Below are positions 1-7,716 of a stretch of 64,000 nt of DNA, in pieces. Position numbers and translations under genes: made by a program. Below the pieces are notes generated by a model. The model was not told where the DNA came from, did no database searches, and saw only the letters and a list, made by a program, of their open reading frames with translations. Position 1 is the stretch's first letter. Each line of letters opens with the position of its first letter. Source of the DNA: Microbacterium sp. SORGH_AS_0862 (GTDB lineage: Bacteria > Actinomycetota > Actinomycetes > Actinomycetales > Microbacteriaceae); assembly GCF_030818795.1 (NCBI RefSeq), contig NZ_JAUTAY010000001.1:1302001-1366000 (forward strand). The letters are read 5' to 3'.

Positions 1-619
1 GAGCGGCGGCGACCGAGATGTTGCCGAGCGTCATCTCCTCGCGGGTGACGGCGTAGCCGCGGCGCCGGGTGAGCACGATGTCGGCGCGGAGCGCGTCGGG
101 GTCGGTGATCGAGTGACGCGTCTCGGGAACGAGGGGTGCTGCGAGGTACGTGTCGAGCCATGCTTCGTCGCACGTGGCGAGCAGCGCACGGCCCACCCCC
201 GTCGTGTGCAGCGGGTGGCGCCCGCCCGCACGCCCGAGCGTCGGCACCGAGGCGCGCCCGGTGATCCGGCCCGCGAACAGCACGACCGCCTCCGGCGGGG
301 TCGGGGCGTCGAGCACCGCGAGGTGGACGTTCTCCCCCGTCGCCTCGTACAGGCGCACGAGGTGGGGCAGCGACTGCTCGCGCAGCCGCAGTGCCAGCGG
401 CGAGAGTTCGCCGAGTTCCCACATCCGCGCTCCGACGGCGTACGTGTGCGCCGAGGTGCGTTCGACGAGACCCTCGCCGATGAGCTGGACGAGGAGGCGA
501 TGCACCGTGGAAAGGGGCAGACCCGCGCGTTCGGCGAGCTCGGCGGCGGTGAGCTCGGGGGCGTCTTCGTCGAATGCCCGCATGAGCGCCATCGCCCGAC
601 GCAGCACCCCATCCGCCAT
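1..619 (-). CDS. IclR-family transcriptional regulator, cut by the left edge
   Basis: Reading leftward from an ATG at 617-619 gives 206 uninterrupted codons that run off the window. The N-terminus shows a winged helix-turn-helix (about residues 5-60, with 'AERAGLPLSTVHRLLVQL') followed by the start of an IclR effector domain ('LGRAGGRHPLHTTGVGRALL', the usual 'LPLHxTxxGKALLA' element). IclR proteins are about 250 residues, so roughly the last 45 are missing. It is divergent from a second IclR gene at 945, with a repeat-rich spacer between them. Regulators of this family commonly control aromatic-acid genes. The effector cannot be told from sequence. The upstream ribosome site (GTGAGGGC) is modest. 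Confidence 0.9.
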   Translation of the reverse strand, partial: MADGVLRRAMALMRAFDEDAPELTAAELAERAGLPLSTVHRLLVQLIGEGLVERTSAHTYAVGARMWELGELSPLALRLREQSLPHLVRLYEATGENVHLAVLDAPTPPEAVVLFAGRITGRASVPTLGRAGGRHPLHTTGVGRALLATCDEAWLDTYLAAPLVPETRHSITDPDALRADIVLTRRRGYAVTREEMTLGNISVAAA

Positions 620-944
620 GCCCTCACCCTAGCCGCGGGTGTCGCGCGAGCTTGTGGCCTGGCGTCTGGCACCTCCTGCCTGCTGCCGCCTGCTGCCGCT
701 GCCTGCTGACCTGCTGCCCTGCTGGCGGCTCTGCACTGCTGCCGCTGCCTGCTGCCCGCTGCCTGCTGTCTGCTGATGTCCCACTTGCCGCAGTACATGT
801 CCCACTTGCCGCAAGAATTCATCCCCAAACCTGCAGAAAGTGGGACATGCATAGCGGGGACCTGCAGAAAGTGGGACCTCCCCGGCGGCAGCACCTGCAG
901 AAAGTGGGACATGCGTGCGACGGGATGCGTGAGATGGTGGCGAC
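620..944. repeat. Repeat-rich spacer between divergent IclR genes
   Basis: There is no gene in this 325-bp space. From about 660 to 775 it is a run of imperfect CTGCTG/CTGCC repeats. From 777 to 913 it holds five copies of a 16-20 bp word in two orientations: 'TGTCCCACTTGCCGCA' at 777-792 and 798-813, then the near reverse complement 'CCTGCAGAAAGTGGGAC' at 830-846, 861-877 and 894-910. Two forward copies facing three reverse copies form a large interrupted palindrome just upstream of the 945 gene. It could be a clustered operator for one of the IclR proteins, or an intergenic repeat element like the others in this window. Confidence 0.8.
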
Positions 945-1697
945 ATGGCCAACTCGCCGAGCGGGGACTCGATGACGGCACGCATCGTGCGCGTGCTCGA
1001 GACGTTCACCGCCGACCGCACGGTGCAGACCGCGACGGAGATCGGCCGGCGCGCGCAGCTTCCCGCATCCACCGCGCACCGCATCGTCGACGACCTCGTC
1101 GCCGAAGGACTGCTCGAGCGCGACGAGGACCGCCGCATCCGCATCGGCATGCACCTGTGGGAGCTCGCGCTGCGCGGTTCGGCCGCGCTGCGGCTGCGGC
1201 AAGCGGCGCTTCCGGCGATGTCGGCTGTGCAGGACGTCCTCCGCGAGCACACGCAACTGGCCGTGCTCGAGGCCGATGAGGCACTGTTCGTCGAGCGCCT
1301 CTCGCATCCGGATGCGGGCGCGAACATCACCCGCATCGCCGGCCGTCTCCCTCTGCACGCGTCGTCCGCCGGGCTCGTACTGCTCGCGTACGCCCCCGCC
1401 GCCCTCCGCGAGCGGGTGCTCGACGCACCGCTGCGGCGCATGGCCCGCGAGACCGTGACGGATGCGGCCGAGCTGCGTCGCATCCTCACCCGCATCCGGC
1501 GCGACGGGTACGTGATCGCGCCGGGTTCGATCGAATCGGTGTCGACGGGCGTCGCCGTGCCGCTGCGGGACGAGGGCGAGGTGATCGCGGCGCTGTCGGT
1601 CGTGCTGCCGCGCGCCGCCGAGGCGGAGCGGGCGCTCCCGCCGTTGCGAAAGGCCGCCGCCGAGATCGAGGCGGGACTGCGCGGCGCGCGGGCCTGA
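945..1697 (+). CDS. IclR-family transcriptional regulator (possible pobA regulator)
   Basis: 250 residues, the usual IclR length. An N-terminal winged helix is visible ('ATEIGRRAQLPASTAHRIVDDL', about residues 30-50), then an effector-binding domain with the 'GRLPLHASSAGLVLLAYAP' element and 'RIRRDGYVIAPGSIESVSTGVAVPL'. The ATG at 945 has a weak ribosome site; an ATG at 972 is an alternative start. The gene lies just upstream of and collinear with pobA. IclR-family PobR/PcaU proteins are known activators of 4-hydroxybenzoate and protocatechuate genes, so control of pobA is a reasonable inference. The three direct repeats at 1825-1869 would be its candidate site. Confidence 0.88.
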   Translation: MANSPSGDSMTARIVRVLETFTADRTVQTATEIGRRAQLPASTAHRIVDDLVAEGLLERDEDRRIRIGMHLWELALRGSAALRLRQAALPAMSAVQDVLREHTQLAVLEADEALFVERLSHPDAGANITRIAGRLPLHASSAGLVLLAYAPAALRERVLDAPLRRMARETVTDAAELRRILTRIRRDGYVIAPGSIESVSTGVAVPLRDEGEVIAALSVVLPRAAEAERALPPLRKAAAEIEAGLRGARA

Positions 1698-1824
1698 ACG
1701 CGCAGCCGCGCCGGCAGCCGCATCGCCGGTCTGGCACCACCGTCGCACTCGCATCCGCGGGCCCGCCCCACGGCATCCCCGCATCCGCCACAGTTCTCCG
1801 CATCCGCCATAGTTCACTCCTGCC

Positions 1825-1869
1825 GCAACTGCGCAAAGGTGTGGCAACTGCGCACATGCGACGCAACTC
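1825..1869. promoter_or_regulatory. Three direct repeats upstream of pobA (candidate operator)
   Basis: In the 289-bp gap before pobA, 'GCAACTGCGCA' occurs at 1825-1835 and 1844-1854, and the related 'GCAACT' at 1864-1869. The spacing is 19 and 20 bp, about two helical turns, so all copies face the same side of the DNA. Just before them 'CGCATCCGCCA' is also repeated (around 1790 and 1800). IclR-type activators such as PcaU/PobR bind arrays of three roughly 10-bp repeats, which makes this a plausible site for the neighbouring IclR protein. Binding is an inference. Confidence 0.45.
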
Positions 1870-1986
1870 GGGCACGCACAACCGCCGCGGAGAAAGTCCC
1901 AATCAACGGGAGGATGTGCGATGGATGCGGTGGCACGGGGCACACTGGTGCGCAGCATCAACAGGCCCGTCGTCGAAGGAGACGCC

Positions 1987-3172
1987 ATGACCGTTATCCG
2001 CACCCGTGTCGCCATCGTCGGCGCCGGTCCCGCCGGACTCCTGCTCTCGCACCTGCTCGCCGACGCCGGCATCGAGTCGGTCATCGTCGACTCCCGCACG
2101 CGCGAGCAGATCGAGACGACCATCCGCGCCGGCATCCTCGAACAGGGGACCGTCGACCTGCTCGTCGCGAGCGGCGCATCGACTCGCGTGCTCGCCGACG
2201 GCAACCGGCATGACGGCATCGAGCTGCGCTTCACCGGGGAGGGTCACCGCATCGACTTCCCCTCCCTGACGGGCCGCAGCGTCTGGCTCTACCCGCAGCA
2301 CGAAGTGCTCAAGGATCTCGTCGCGACACGCCTCGCCGCCGGCCAGGACCTGCGCTTCGGCGTGCGCGTCGACGCGGTGGCGGACGCCGCATCCGATCGG
2401 CCGCGCGTCATCGGCGAGGATGCCGACGGGCAGCGGGTCGAGATCGAGGCCGAGTTCGTCGTGGGCGCGGACGGCTCGCGCTCGGTCGTGCGCCAGACGC
2501 TCGGCGGCTCGGCAGCCGGGTCGTTCCGCGAGTACCCGTTCGCGTGGTTCGGCATCCTGTGCGAAGCGCCGCCGAGCTCCGAGGAGCTCATCTACAGCAA
2601 CTCGGACGCGGGCTTCGCCCTCATCAGCCAGCGCAGCAGCACGGTACAGCGCATGTACTTCCAGTGCGACCCCGAGGCGGACCCGGACGCACTGAGCGAG
2701 GCGCAGATCTGGGACGAGCTGCAGGCCCGCGTCCCCGGCACGACGCTCAACGAGGGACCCATCTTCCAGCGGGATGTCCTGCGCTTCCGCAGCTTCGTGG
2801 CCGGCGAACTGCGCCGCGGCCGCGTCGCCCTCATCGGTGACGCGGCGCACACGGTCCCGCCGACGGGCGCGAAGGGCATGAACCTCGCCGTCGCCGACGT
2901 GGTGCTGCTCGACATCGCGCTGCGCGCGCTCCTGCTCTCCGGTGACGAACGACCGATCGACGCCTTCGCCGAGACGGCGTCGCGGCGGATCTGGAAGGCC
3001 CAGCACTTCTCGTGGTGGATGACCAGCATGCTCCACAGCACCCCCCGACGCATCCGACTTCGACCGGCGGCGGCAGCTCGGGGAGCTCCGGTCGATCATC
3101 GACTCGGATGCGGGCCGCACCTATCTCGCCGAGGCGTATACCGGCTGGCCCTTCGAGACCGGCCTCGGCTGA
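1987..3172 (+). pseudogene. pobA: 4-hydroxybenzoate 3-monooxygenase, frameshifted near the C-terminus
   Basis: FAD-dependent PobA hydroxylates 4-hydroxybenzoate to protocatechuate using NAD(P)H and oxygen. Visible features are the FAD dinucleotide site 'GAGPAG' (residues 12-17), 'RAGILEQGTVDLL' (about 47-59), 'GADGSRSVVR', and the FAD-ribityl motif 'GDAAHTVPPTGAKGMNLA'. The start ATG at 1987 follows GAAGGAGA. At residue 352 the frame is lost in a run of six C (3041-3046). Removing one C restores a tail 'PDASDFDRRRQLGELRS...YTGWPFETGLG' that aligns with the known PobA C-terminus and stops at 3170-3172, giving 394 residues, the length of the Pseudomonas enzyme. As written, the protein would run on with a foreign tail past 3172. 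It is either a true frameshift or a homopolymer sequencing error. Confidence 0.9.
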
Positions 3173-3249
3173 CCCGCGCGGGGACGCACGCCCGCGGGGG
3201 CGGCACCCGGGGCGGCTCCGCGGGCGACAGGTGCCCGCTGCCGCGCGCA

Positions 3250-3507
3250 GGCACCGCGACATCTGCACGACCAACCCGCGTTGCGCCACCTCACGGGCCC
3301 CACCGGGCACCACCCGCACCACGCATCGTGCAGACGTCGCACCACGGCGCGCACATCCGCCGCACGCAGCCACCGGCCTCGGCTGACCCGCGCGGGGGCC
3401 CCAGCGGGCACCGCGACATCTGCACGACCGCCCGTCGCCGCGCCACCCCACAGGCCCCACCGGGCACCACCCGCACCACGCATCGTGCAGACGTCGCACC
3501 ACGGCGC
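3250..3507. repeat. Two-copy 157-bp tandem repeat with internal palindromes
   Basis: The 392-bp gap between pobA and the next gene holds no credible gene. A unit starting 'GGCACCGCGACATCTGCACGA' at 3250 recurs at 3407, a period of 157 bp. Each unit carries an inverted repeat, GCGACATCTGCACGA (3256-3270; 3413-3427) against TCGTGCAGACGTCGC (3326-3340; 3483-3497), matching at 14 of 15 positions. The words around the pobA stop codon ('GGCCTCGGCTGACCCGCGCGGG', from 3161) reappear at about 3375, so the duplicated block includes the 3' end of pobA. Function unknown; transcription termination or a mobile palindrome are options. Confidence 0.8.
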
Positions 3508-3564
3508 GCACATCCGCCGCGCGAAACGGGCAGCGGACAGGGGCGGCGGGCAGGGTAGAGTCCG

Positions 3565-4794
3565 GTGCTCGTGAGCAACCAGCCCCCCGGCGAGCGCCGA
3601 AGCCGACGCGGACGGGCGTTGCTGCTGCTCATCGCCGTGGCACTGGTGGCCGCCAACATGCGCGCGACGATCACGGGTGTCGGACCGCTGCTGGAGGAGA
3701 TCGCGGACGATCTCGGCACGACGACGGCAGCCCTCGGCTCGCTCGCCGCGGTCCCCCTCATCGCCTGGGCGATCGTCTCGCCGTTGACCCACGGCGTGTC
3801 ACGCCGTTTCGGGATGTCGCGCGTGCTGCTGTGCGCCCTGATCGCGCTCGGGGCGGGCACGGCCTGGCGCTCGCTTCCGGGCACGGAGGTGAACCTGTGG
3901 CTCGGAACCGGACTGATCGGCGCATCCCTCGCCGTCGCCAACGTGATCATGCCCGCCGTGATCAAGCGCGACTTCCCGGGGCGCGTGCCGGTCATGATGG
4001 GCATGTACACGGCGCTGCTCGGCGGTGTGGGGGCCATCGCCTCGGCCGTCGTGGTGCCCATCTCCCACGCCGTGGACAATCCGGATGCGGGGTGGCGCGT
4101 GGCGCTGGCCGCGACCGCCGCACTCCTCCCTCTCACGATCGCCCTGTGGGCCTGGGCGCAGCACGGCCGCGCGCCGCGGACCGCGTCGGCGCCGTCCTCA
4201 CCGAGCGCCTCGCGGAGCACGGGGATCTGGCGCGACCGCCTAGCGTGGCAGATCGCGGCCTACATGGGCGCGCAGTCCGCGTCGTTCTACATGCTCGTGA
4301 CGTGGATGGCCCCGCTCGCCGCGTCGACCGGCAAATCTCCCGTCGCCGCCGGCGTCGACGTCGCGCTGTACCAGATCCTCGGCGTCGTCGGATCGTTCGC
4401 CGTCGCCTTCGCCCTGCAGGGGCGCCTGCGCCGAGCCGTCCCGGCCGCACTCCCCCTGCTCGCGATCGCCGCCGCGATCGGCATGATCCTCGCGCCGCAA
4501 CTGCTGACCGCGTGGGCCCTCATCTCGGGTCTGTCGGCCGGGGCATCCCTGAGCATGTCGCTGACCCTGATGGCGCAGCGCGCGAGGGACGCCGCCGCAT
4601 CCTCCGCGCTCTCCGGCATGTCGCAGTCGGTGGGGTACCTGCTCGCCGCCGCCGGCCCCATCTCCTTCGGCGCCCTCCACGCGCTCGACGGCGGCTGGAC
4701 CGCGCCGCTGCTGCTCTACATCGCCGTGCTCATCGGACAGTGCGTGGTCGGCGTCTCGGTCGGACGCGACCGGTACGTGCTCGACGGCCGCTGA
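3565..4794 (+). CDS. MFS transporter, CynX/NimT-like
   Basis: About 409 residues with some 12 hydrophobic segments. The N-terminal half has 'ALVAANMRATITGVGPLLEEIA', the pattern of the cyanate/nitroimidazole (CynX/NimT) branch of the major facilitator superfamily, and a loop 2-3 region 'THGVSRRFGMSRVLL'. GTG codons at 3565 and 3571 are both possible starts. The gene follows pobA and its repeats and may bring in an aromatic acid or export a product. The substrate cannot be deduced, and this branch is known for diverse small anions. Confidence 0.82.
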   Translation: MLVSNQPPGERRSRRGRALLLLIAVALVAANMRATITGVGPLLEEIADDLGTTTAALGSLAAVPLIAWAIVSPLTHGVSRRFGMSRVLLCALIALGAGTAWRSLPGTEVNLWLGTGLIGASLAVANVIMPAVIKRDFPGRVPVMMGMYTALLGGVGAIASAVVVPISHAVDNPDAGWRVALAATAALLPLTIALWAWAQHGRAPRTASAPSSPSASRSTGIWRDRLAWQIAAYMGAQSASFYMLVTWMAPLAASTGKSPVAAGVDVALYQILGVVGSFAVAFALQGRLRRAVPAALPLLAIAAAIGMILAPQLLTAWALISGLSAGASLSMSLTLMAQRARDAAASSALSGMSQSVGYLLAAAGPISFGALHALDGGWTAPLLLYIAVLIGQCVVGVSVGRDRYVLDGR

Positions 4795-4827
4795 GCGGAT
4801 GTCGGCAGCGCCTGCGACGCTGAGGAC

Positions 4828-5166
4828 ATGCGTGCACAGCTGACTGCCGACCACGAGGTCCCCGACCGCGCACCGCTGACAGTGCGGCCCGGCGACCCGG
4901 TGACCGTGGGCGACCGCGACACCGAGTGGCCCGCGTTCGTGTTCGTCACCGCCGTGAACGGATGCGGGTGGGTGCCGGCACGGCACGTCGACATCGACGG
5001 CGCCGCGGGCATCGTGCGCACCGGCAACGACACCACCGAGCTCGCCGCACGCGCGGGTGACGTCGTGGAGCTCGTGACCGACGACGTAGAGAGCGGCTGG
5101 TCGTGGTGCCCGGACGCCGCGGGCCGCGAAGGATGGGTGCCGAATCGCGTGCTCGCACGGGACTGA
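4828..5166 (+). CDS. Small SH3-like domain protein
   Basis: 112 residues, no signal peptide or membrane segment. Two halves each end in the bacterial SH3 signature: 'FVFVTAVNGCGWVPARHV' (about residues 38-55) and 'SGWSWCPDAAGREGWVPNRVL' (about 90-110), both with the GWVP-x-R turn. Proteins of this type ('SH3-like, variant SH3 domain') are common in actinobacteria near MFS genes, but no biochemical role is established. It starts 33 bp after the transporter and may be cotranscribed. It ends in a convergent region with a palindromic element. Confidence 0.7.
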   Translation: MRAQLTADHEVPDRAPLTVRPGDPVTVGDRDTEWPAFVFVTAVNGCGWVPARHVDIDGAAGIVRTGNDTTELAARAGDVVELVTDDVESGWSWCPDAAGREGWVPNRVLARD

Positions 5167-5167
5167 C

Positions 5168-5257
5168 CGCATCCGCAACTCAGGAGATATCCCTTCCGCA
5201 GGATGATCCGCGGCGAGACGTCCTGTCGGGCGGAGATCTCCTGCCGAACAGATGCGG
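5168..5257. repeat. Nested intergenic palindrome, CAGGAGAT type
   Basis: Between two convergent genes. The outer arms are CCGCATC (5168-5174) and GATGCGG (5251-5257). Inner arms are CAGGAGATATC (5181-5191) and GGAGATCTCCTG (5232-5243), with a third pair CAGGA/TCCTG inside. It can fold as a long hairpin and may end transcription from both sides. It has the same nested design as the elements at 47.4, 55.5, 56.2 and 62.6 kb but a different sequence. Confidence 0.75.
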
Positions 5258-5286
5258 CCGGCTGCGTTACGCAGCACGCACCGCGC

Positions 5287-5745
5287 TCAGGGGAAGGCGA
5301 TGCGGCGCAGGAGATCGGCGAGCTGCACGCGCTCGGCGGCCGACAGGTTTGCGTGCAGGTCGCGTTCGGCGGCCTCGGCGGCGGCCAGTGCGCGCTCGTG
5401 GAGGGCCAGACCGTCGGCGGTCGCGACCACGACGTTGGCCCGACGGTCGGCGGGGTCGGGCCGTCGTTCGATGAGACCACGGCGCTGCAGGTCATCGACC
5501 AGGGCGACGACCTGGCTGGGGTCGAGGCGCAGGAACTCGGCGAGCTCCCGCTGCGAGGGACCGGCCGCCGTGTCGCAGGCGAGGGCCAGCACCGAGTACG
5601 AGCGAACCTTCAGGCCCAGAGCCGCCAGCGCCGCGTTCCCCGCGGCGAGCGACAGGGCGTTGGCGCGGGCGAGCAGGAAGCTGACGTCGTCGGTGAGCCG
5701 GGCGCGCGCATCCGGCTGCGCTGCAGCTGCGTCGCTCTTCGCCAT
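5287..5745 (-). CDS. MarR-family regulator, CouR-like
   Basis: 152 residues with a central winged helix: 'SQRELAEFLRLDPSQVVALVDDLQRRGLIERRPDPADRRANVV' (about 65-108) is the classic MarR recognition helix and wing with the 'DPxDRR' turn. It is divergent from the p-hydroxycinnamate-type operon that starts at 5835, with 89 bp between the two starts. In Rhodococcus the MarR protein CouR represses the corresponding genes and is released by p-hydroxycinnamoyl-CoA. By gene order and family, the same job is likely here. No direct evidence for the ligand is visible. Confidence 0.85.
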   Translation of the reverse strand: MAKSDAAAAQPDARARLTDDVSFLLARANALSLAAGNAALAALGLKVRSYSVLALACDTAAGPSQRELAEFLRLDPSQVVALVDDLQRRGLIERRPDPADRRANVVVATADGLALHERALAAAEAAERDLHANLSAAERVQLADLLRRIAFP

Positions 5746-5780
5746 GGACAGATCCTAACAAAAGGTGCGGCAAACAATAA

Positions 5781-5809
5781 TTGACAATTTCAACTAGTCC
5801 CGTTTCAAT
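5781..5809 (+). promoter_or_regulatory. Sigma-70-type promoter of the cou-like operon
   Basis: Perfect -35 box TTGACA at 5781-5786, 17-bp spacer, then TTCAAT at 5804-5809 (4 of 6 to consensus), 25 bp before the SDR start. The surrounding 60 bp are strikingly AT-rich for this genome (AACAATAATTGACAATTTCAAC), as expected of a regulated promoter. The MarR operator probably overlaps it. Confidence 0.6.
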
Positions 5810-5834
5810 GAGAGCACGAACGAAGGAGTCCCCC

Positions 5835-6761
5835 ATGTCCCTCGACGGCAAAGTCGCCATCGTCACCGGATCCGGCCGCGGCCTCGGCCTCGCCTACGCC
5901 CAGGAGCTCGCCCGCCAGGGTGCGCGCGTCGTCGTCAACGACGTGGATGCGGCCACCGCCGCCGAGGCGGTGTCCTCGATCGAGCGCGAGGGGGGCCAGG
6001 CTGTCGCGGTGGTCGCCCCCGTGGGCTCGTCGGAGACGGCGAAGGAGCTCGTCCGCACGGCCGTCGACACCTACGGCCGCCTCGACATCCTCGTCACCAA
6101 CGCCGGCGTCCTTCGCGACACGGTGCTCTGGAAGATGAGCGACGAGGCCTTCGACACCGTCATCGACGTGCACCTGCGCGGCACGTTCACCTGCGTCCGC
6201 GAGGCCGCCACCTACATGCGCGAGAACGAGATCGCCGGCCGCATCATCTGCATCGGCTCGCCGACCGGCCAGCGCGGCAACTTCGGCCAGACCAACTACG
6301 CCGCCGCCAAGGCCGGCATCGTCGGCATGGTGCGCACCTGGGCGCTCGAGCTCAAGAAGGCCGGCATCACCGCCAACGCCGTGATCCCGGTGGCCGCCAC
6401 CGCCATGACGGCGACCTTGCCGTACTTCGCCGCGGCGGTCGAGGCGGAGGAGGCGGGCGACCCGATGCCCGCGTTCTACCGTCACGACCTCGGCTTCGGA
6501 ACCTCCGACGACGTGGCCGGCCTCATCGCCTTCCTCGCCTCGGATGCGGCGGCGAACGTCTCCGGCCAGGCGATCGGCGTCGGCGGCGACCGCATCCAGC
6601 TCTGGTCGCACCCGGAGCCCGTGGTCACCGCGTACCGCGAGGGCGGCTGGAGCGCGGCGGCGCTCGAGTCAGAGTTCGCCCACCTGGTCGGCGACAACCT
6701 GCAGTCGGTCGGCGAACGCTTCCCCGCCCTGCCGGAAGAGCTGCAGCGCCCCCGCCCCTGA
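5835..6761 (+). CDS. SDR dehydrogenase for the beta-hydroxyacyl-CoA step (CouN-like)
   Basis: 308 residues; ATG at 5835 after GAAGGAGT. Classical short-chain dehydrogenase signature: 'TGSGRGLGLAYA' cofactor loop (about 11-22), 'TNAGVLRD' (about 94), catalytic 'YAAAKAG' Tyr/Lys (about 156-162) with the Ser in 'CIGSPTGQ'. The C-terminal extension of about 50 residues resembles the hydroxyacyl-CoA dehydrogenase unit of multifunctional beta-oxidation proteins. First gene of the operon with amidohydrolase, acyl-CoA dehydrogenase, hydratase and ligase. The inferred reaction is oxidation of 3-hydroxy-3-(4-hydroxyphenyl)propanoyl-CoA to the beta-keto thioester, as for CouN in Rhodococcus jostii RHA1. 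Confidence 0.82.
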   Translation: MSLDGKVAIVTGSGRGLGLAYAQELARQGARVVVNDVDAATAAEAVSSIEREGGQAVAVVAPVGSSETAKELVRTAVDTYGRLDILVTNAGVLRDTVLWKMSDEAFDTVIDVHLRGTFTCVREAATYMRENEIAGRIICIGSPTGQRGNFGQTNYAAAKAGIVGMVRTWALELKKAGITANAVIPVAATAMTATLPYFAAAVEAEEAGDPMPAFYRHDLGFGTSDDVAGLIAFLASDAAANVSGQAIGVGGDRIQLWSHPEPVVTAYREGGWSAAALESEFAHLVGDNLQSVGERFPALPEELQRPRP

Positions 6762-6825
6762 GACTCGAGGGGTCCGGTGTAACCGGGCCCCTCGCACCAC
6801 GCATCCCCGACGACGAGGAACGCCG

Positions 6826-7713
6826 ATGACCACGCGCTACGAACCCGCGATCGACCTTTCCGCCATCACGGCGATCGACGTGCATGTGCACATCGAGGTC
6901 GACGCGCACGGCCACTCCTCGCTTCCCGACGATCTGGCCGAGGCCGCATCCGCGTACTTCAGCGCGGACGTGGGGCGGCCCGATCTGGATGCGGTCGCCG
7001 CGTACTACCGCGAGCGCTCCATGGCCGCCGTGGTGTTCACCGTGGATGCGCAGACGGAGCTGAAGCATGCCGCGCTGTCGAGCGAGGAGATCGCGGAGGG
7101 CGCGGCGCGCAACAACGACGTGCTCATCCCGTTCGGCTCCGTCGACCCGCGTCAGGGCCGGGCCGCGATCGATCGCGCGCGACACCTGATCGAGGACTAC
7201 GGCGTACGCGGCTTCAAGTTCCACCCCACGGTGCAGGGCTTCGATCCGAGCGACGACCAGTACTTCCCGCTGTACGAGACGCTGCAGGCGGCCGGCGTGG
7301 TGACGCTCTTCCACACGGGGCAGACGGGGATCGGCGCGGGGATGCGGGGCGGTCGCGGCTTCCGTCTCGCGCTGTCGAATCCGATGCTGCTCGACACGGT
7401 CGCAGCCGAGTTCCCCGACCTGCAGATCATCATGGCCCACCCCTCCGTGCCGTGGCAGGACGAGGCGATCTCGGTCGCGACCCACAAGCACAACACCTGG
7501 ATCGACCTGTCGGGCTGGAGCCCGAAGTACTTCCCGCCGCAGCTGGTGCGCGCGGCGAACTCGTTCCTGAAGAGCCGCATCCTGTTCGGCTCGGACTTTC
7601 CGCTGCTCACCCCTGATCGGTGGCTGCGCGACGTCGAGCAGATCGACATGAAGCCCTCGGTCATGCCCGGCATCCTCAAAGACAACGCCGCTCGTCTGCT
7701 CGGACTCGGATAG
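6826..7713 (+). CDS. Amidohydrolase-family metallohydrolase (CouO-like)
   Basis: 295 residues, ATG at 6826 after CGAGGA. It is an ACMSD-type amidohydrolase: metal site 'DVHVH' (about 16-20), 'GVRGFKFHP' (about 125-133), 'LFHTG', 'IIMAHPS' and 'LFGSDFPLLTPDRW' with the metal-binding Asp near residue 264. Such proteins cleave C-C or C-N bonds. In the Rhodococcus cou operon the equivalent CouO is needed for growth on p-hydroxycinnamates and is thought to split the aryl beta-ketopropanoyl-CoA hydrolytically into the aromatic acid and acetyl-CoA. That role fits here because no thiolase is present in the operon. A decarboxylase role is the main alternative. Confidence 0.8.
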   Translation: MTTRYEPAIDLSAITAIDVHVHIEVDAHGHSSLPDDLAEAASAYFSADVGRPDLDAVAAYYRERSMAAVVFTVDAQTELKHAALSSEEIAEGAARNNDVLIPFGSVDPRQGRAAIDRARHLIEDYGVRGFKFHPTVQGFDPSDDQYFPLYETLQAAGVVTLFHTGQTGIGAGMRGGRGFRLALSNPMLLDTVAAEFPDLQIIMAHPSVPWQDEAISVATHKHNTWIDLSGWSPKYFPPQLVRAANSFLKSRILFGSDFPLLTPDRWLRDVEQIDMKPSVMPGILKDNAARLLGLG

Positions 7714-7716
7714 CCC

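Noticed and set aside
819..2234. 471-codon leftward open frame over the IclR-pobA region
   Set aside because: It is antisense to the well-supported IclR gene and covers the repeat-rich spacer; it contains no domain.
5252..5784. Overlapping rightward open frames across the MarR gene
   Set aside because: They are antisense shadows; the leftward frame has a full MarR domain.
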